A stretch of 64,000 bases of DNA from Actinomycetospora sp. NBRC 106375 (GTDB taxonomy: Bacteria > Actinomycetota > Actinomycetes > Mycobacteriales > Pseudonocardiaceae): NCBI RefSeq assembly GCF_030269665.1, contig NZ_BSTS01000024.1, positions 1 through 64,000 of the forward strand. Direction: 5' to 3'. The notes below the pieces were generated by a model. It did no database searches, was not told where the DNA came from, and saw nothing but the letters and a program-made list of their open reading frames with translations. Position 1 is the first letter of the stretch, and each line of letters begins with the position of its first letter. Both the position numbers and the translations under genes were made by a program. Below, piece after piece: positions 61,178 through 64,000 of the stretch.

Positions 61178-61903
61178 GTGACCGAGGTGGAGCAGCCCGC
61201 GGACCGTGTGGACGTCGTGCTGCCCTGCCTCGACGAGGTCGAGGCCCTCCCCGGTGTCCTCGCCGCGCTGCCCGCGGGCTTCGACGCCGTCGTCTGCGAC
61301 AACGGCTCCACCGACGGGACGCCCGAGGTCGCCGCGCAGCTCGGCGCGCTGGTCGTCCACGAGGCGCGACCGGGTTACGGCGCGGCCGTGCACACCGGGC
61401 TGGAGGCGACGCGGACCGACGTCGTCGCGGTGATCGACGCGGACGGGTCCCTCGACCCGGCCGAGCTGCCCGCGATGGTGCGGCTGCTGCGCGACACGGA
61501 CGCCGACCTCGTGGTCGGGCGCCGCGTCCCGGCGGCCCGCGGGGTGTGGCCGTGGCACGCGCGGGTGAGCAACCTCGTGCTGTCCGGGCTGATGCGCACC
61601 CGCGGGGTCGGCGTGCGCGACATCGCGCCGATCCGCGTCGCGCGCCGGCAGGCCCTGCTCGACCTCGGGATCACCGACCGGGCCTTCGGCTACCCCCTCG
61701 AGCTGCTCATCCGGGCCGGCGCCGCCGGGTGGCGGGTCCGCGAGGTCGACGTCGCCTACCGGCCCCGGGCCGGCGGGCGCTCCAAGGTCTCCGGCTCGGT
61801 GAAGGGCACCGTGCGCGCCGTGCGGGACATGTCGAAGGCCATCGCGCGGACCCGGCCGGACCGACCGTCCACCGCCGTCGACGGCCGGGGCACCGCTTCA
61901 TGA
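61178..61903 (+). CDS. Glycosyltransferase family 2 (polyprenyl-phosphate sugar synthase type)
   Basis: A 241-residue GT-A enzyme similar to DPM1/GtrB-type transferases that load a sugar onto polyprenyl phosphate. It has DVVLPCLDEVEALP, CDNGSTDGTPEVA, the metal-binding VAVIDADGSLDP and GRRVPAARGVWPWH, and ends with RPRAGGRSKVSGSVKGT. There is no C-terminal membrane domain. The GTG at 61178 is chosen for fit with the family N-terminus. The stop overlaps the next ATG (ATGA), and the following methyltransferase is joined in the same way, giving a tightly coupled three-gene operon. Confidence 0.9.
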   Translation: MTEVEQPADRVDVVLPCLDEVEALPGVLAALPAGFDAVVCDNGSTDGTPEVAAQLGALVVHEARPGYGAAVHTGLEATRTDVVAVIDADGSLDPAELPAMVRLLRDTDADLVVGRRVPAARGVWPWHARVSNLVLSGLMRTRGVGVRDIAPIRVARRQALLDLGITDRAFGYPLELLIRAGAAGWRVREVDVAYRPRAGGRSKVSGSVKGTVRAVRDMSKAIARTRPDRPSTAVDGRGTAS

Positions 61904-62655
61904 CCGGCGGGGTCGAACCGATCACGAGCCCGCGCACGAACACGCCGTCCATGCGGACCAGTGCGCCGGTCACGAGGGTCGTCCTCGTGCTCGCGAAGGC
62001 CCCGGTGGCGGGCCGGGTGAAGACCCGCCTGACGCCCGCGGCGACCCCCGCGGGAGCCGCGGACGTCGCGGCGGCCGCCCTGCTCGACACCCTCGACGCC
62101 GCGCACGCGGTCCCGGGTGCCCGGGTCGTCGTCGCCCTCGACGGCGACCCCGCCGCGGCGGCGCGTCGCGAGGAGATCGCCGCGGCCCTGGCCGACGCGG
62201 TCGTCGTGCCGCAGCGCGGCGAGAGCCTCGGTGAGCGGATCACCGCCGCACACGGTGACGTCGCCGACACGTTCCCGGGCGCGGTCAGCGTGCAGATCGG
62301 CATGGACACCCCGCAGGTCGACGCGACCCTGCTCGCCGACGCCCTCGATCTCGTCACGACCGACGCCGAGGCCGCCCTCGGCCACGCGCGCGACGGCGGC
62401 TGGTGGGCGCTCGCCCTCGCCGACCCCCGGCAGGCGAAGCTGATCGCCGAGGTCCCGACGTCGCGCGACGACACCGGCGACCTCACGCTCGCCGCACTCC
62501 GGGCGGGGCACCCGGGCCACGTGCTCGCGCTGCCGCCCCTCTCCGACGTCGACACCCCCGACGACGCCGTCGCGGTCGCCGACCTCGTCCCCACCGGCCG
62601 TTTCGCCCGCGCCGTCGCGGACGCTCTCCCCGCCTCCGGAGGCCTCCCACGATGA
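61900..62655 (+). CDS. TIGR04282 / DUF2064 family glycosyltransferase-like protein
   Basis: A 251-residue GT-A fold protein with the family signature VLVLAKAPVAGRVKTRLTPA, VVPQRGESLGERITAAH, QIGMDTPQVDATLLADAL and DGGWWALALADP. Members are annotated as arsenosugar-type glycosyltransferases, but the family is widespread and its real substrates are mostly unknown. An N-terminal tail of ~25 residues precedes the first strand. It overlaps both neighbours by four bases, so its product is likely made in step with theirs. Confidence 0.88.
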   Translation: MTGGVEPITSPRTNTPSMRTSAPVTRVVLVLAKAPVAGRVKTRLTPAATPAGAADVAAAALLDTLDAAHAVPGARVVVALDGDPAAAARREEIAAALADAVVVPQRGESLGERITAAHGDVADTFPGAVSVQIGMDTPQVDATLLADALDLVTTDAEAALGHARDGGWWALALADPRQAKLIAEVPTSRDDTGDLTLAALRAGHPGHVLALPPLSDVDTPDDAVAVADLVPTGRFARAVADALPASGGLPR

Positions 62656-63365
62656 GTTCCCTGACGTCGGCCCGCGCGAGCGCACCGGTCCGCCCGGGCG
62701 ACGGGGTCGAGCCGGGCCCGACCGACACCGGGGCGGTGTTCGACGCGGCGCTGGCGGGACGGTGCCACCGGCTGGTGCGCGGTGACGGACTTGTCCTGCC
62801 GCTGGCCGTGCAGCGCTGGCACGACGACGCCGACGGCGACGACGCGTGGCTGCTCGAGCGCTGCTCGGGCGCGACGCTCGACCTCGGCTGCGGCCCCGGC
62901 CGTCTGGTCGTGGCGCTGGCCGACCGCGGCGTGGCGGCCCTCGGCGTCGACGTGTCGGTGCAGGCCGTCGAGCGCTGCCTCGAGCGCGGCGCCGCCGTGT
63001 TGCACCGCGACGCGTTCGAACGCCTGCCCGGGGAGGGCCGCTGGCAGCACGTCGTGCTCGCCGACGGCAACATCGGCATCGGCGGCGACCCGGTGGCGCT
63101 GCTGCGCCGCTGCCGCGCCCTGCTCGCCGACGGCGGCACCGTGCTGCTCGAGCTGGAGGCCGGCGCCGACCTGTGGTGCGGCACCGCCTACCTCGAGGGC
63201 CCCGACGACCTGACCGTCCGCGAGGCGGGCGGGCCGTGGTTCCCGTGGGCCGTGCTCGGCCCGGACGGCGTCGACGCCGTCGCGGCGGAGGCCGGGCTCG
63301 AGGTGGCCGAGCGCCACCAGACCGCCGACGGTGCCCGCTGTTTCGTGACGCTGACCCCGGCCTGA
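62652..63365 (+). CDS. Class I SAM-dependent methyltransferase
   Basis: A 237-residue methyltransferase. The SAM loop TLDLGCGPGRLVVALA is at residues ~75-90, followed by LGVDVSVQAVE and the motif LADGNIGIGGDPVALLRRCR, with LLADGGTVLLELEAG. Together with the epimerase, GT2 and TIGR04282 genes it is part of a conserved actinobacterial cluster that I recall from Streptomyces, where a molybdopterin-dependent oxidoreductase often follows; here an HtrA gene converges instead. The substrate is unknown. Confidence 0.88.
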   Translation: MSSLTSARASAPVRPGDGVEPGPTDTGAVFDAALAGRCHRLVRGDGLVLPLAVQRWHDDADGDDAWLLERCSGATLDLGCGPGRLVVALADRGVAALGVDVSVQAVERCLERGAAVLHRDAFERLPGEGRWQHVVLADGNIGIGGDPVALLRRCRALLADGGTVLLELEAGADLWCGTAYLEGPDDLTVREAGGPWFPWAVLGPDGVDAVAAEAGLEVAERHQTADGARCFVTLTPA

Positions 63366-63381
63366 GCCGACCCGGGTCGCC

Positions 63382-64000
63382 TCAGCGCCCGCCGATGACC
63401 CGGCTGCCGAGGGTGACCGTGACCTGGCGCGTGCCGCCCGGCGCCTGCAGCGTGAGCGTCACGGTCTGACCCGGCGCCCGCGACTGGATGGCGGCGACGA
63501 ACGCGTTGGCGTCCTCGATCACCCGGTTGTCGACGCCGACGACGACGTCGCCTGCCGCGATGCCCGCGGTCTGCGCCGGCGAGCCCGGCTGCACGTCGGC
63601 CATCGCCGCGCCGCGGGGCTGGGCGTCGGCCACCCCGACCCCGATGACCGCCTGCGTGGCCTGGCCGGTGTCGACGAGCTCGGTGGCCAGCCTGCGGGCC
63701 TGGTTGATCGGGATCGCGAACCCGAGACCGATCGACCCGGCCTCCTGCCCGGCGCTGCCGGTGACGCTCGCGATCGCGGTGTTGACCCCGATCACGCGGC
63801 CCTGGCCGTCGACGAGCGGTCCGCCGGAGTTGCCGGGGTTGATCGCGGCGTCGGTCTGGATGGCGTCGAGGACGCTGCTCTGGCCGGACCCGGAGCCGCC
63901 CGCCTCGACCGGGCGGTTCAGGGCGCTGACGATGCCGGTCGTCACGGTGCCCGACAGCCCGAGCGGGGAGCCGACCGCGATGACGGTCTGGCCCTGGGCG
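63382..64000 (-). CDS. HtrA-like serine protease, 3' part (cut by window edge)
   Basis: About 206 C-terminal residues of a trypsin-like serine protease with a PDZ domain; the N-terminus with the catalytic His and Asp lies beyond the right edge. The catalytic Ser is in [18 protein letters not shown]; upstream [15 protein letters not shown] is typical of HtrA/DegP, and the PDZ domain covers the last ~90 residues ([28 protein letters not shown]). Expected to be a membrane-anchored, extracytoplasmic quality-control protease like M. tuberculosis PepD (Rv0983), which is also near moaB2 (from memory). Confidence 0.92.
   Translation of the reverse strand, partial: AQGQTVIAVGSPLGLSGTVTTGIVSALNRPVEAGGSGSGQSSVLDAIQTDAAINPGNSGGPLVDGQGRVIGVNTAIASVTGSAGQEAGSIGLGFAIPINQARRLATELVDTGQATQAVIGVGVADAQPRGAAMADVQPGSPAQTAGIAAGDVVVGVDNRVIEDANAFVAAIQSRAPGQTVTLTLQAPGGTRQVTVTLGSRVIGGR

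Overview
This is a very GC-rich window from an actinobacterium, most likely a member of Pseudonocardiales (Pseudonocardia or Actinomycetospora type). The evidence is the GC-dominated third codon positions, frequent GTG starts, a DUF574-type methyltransferase, and gene orders that match Mycobacterium tuberculosis. Two blocks that are far apart in M. tuberculosis lie side by side here: an Rv3278c-Rv3307-like block (birA, accD5/accE5, maf, accA3, glpD, lpdA, M20 amidohydrolase, PNP) and an Rv0983-Rv1003-like block (rsmI/pmt, glpR, rimJ-like, glp/moeA-like, UGPase, 5-FCL, FmdB/Ruc-like, moaB, HtrA). Comparisons with M. tuberculosis are from memory, not from a search.

Layout. 0-5 kb: the start of a gene cut by the window edge (possibly an IS630-type transposase), an SDR/LysR divergent pair, a two-component system (response regulator then kinase) and a HisN-type phosphatase. 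5-15 kb: the acyl-CoA carboxylase neighbourhood, with a MaoC-like protein, a PH-domain membrane protein, biotin ligase divergent from accD5-accE5, a YceI fusion, a DUF574 methyltransferase, Maf, a secreted protein and accA3. 15-22 kb: an MFS exporter, a DUF1772 protein and the glycerol genes glpD facing away from glpF-glpK. 22-30 kb: an NTF2-like gene divergent from a very large BTAD-ATPase regulator, followed by a LuxR-type ATPase regulator. 30-42 kb: lpdA, a gamma-glutamylcyclotransferase-like protein, tex, an M20 peptidase, a Ser/Thr kinase with a huge disordered linker, PNP, and two oxidoreductases. 42-49 kb: divergent rsmI/pmt, a DUF4386-like protein divergent from a second BTAD-ATPase regulator, a methyltransferase/PadR pair and tRNA-Ala(CGC). 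49-58 kb: the cell-division-linked glpR/rimJ/glp operon, a eukaryotic-type UGPase with 5-FCL, a FmdB/Ruc-like protein behind a CIRCE operator, an EamA transporter, a SAF-domain protein and moaB. 58-64 kb: a sugar/glycosyltransferase cluster (epimerase, membrane protein, GT2, TIGR04282, methyltransferase) and the 3' part of an HtrA protease.

The points most worth following are these. The MoeA-like protein (51677-52930) has lost several enzyme signature residues and sits with a GlpR/SepX-type membrane protein. Both BTAD regulators are preceded by four direct repeats at about 11-bp spacing that overlap their own promoters. A CIRCE element precedes the FmdB-type zinc-ribbon gene. A 67-bp REP-like element occurs once between genes and once inside the coding sequence of a regulator linker. 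Many genes have a TANNNT box 6-8 bases before the start codon, which predicts leaderless mRNAs, including overlapping divergent promoters in the 25-bp rsmI/pmt gap. Two short leader ORFs are stop-start coupled to accD5 and to the DUF574 methyltransferase.
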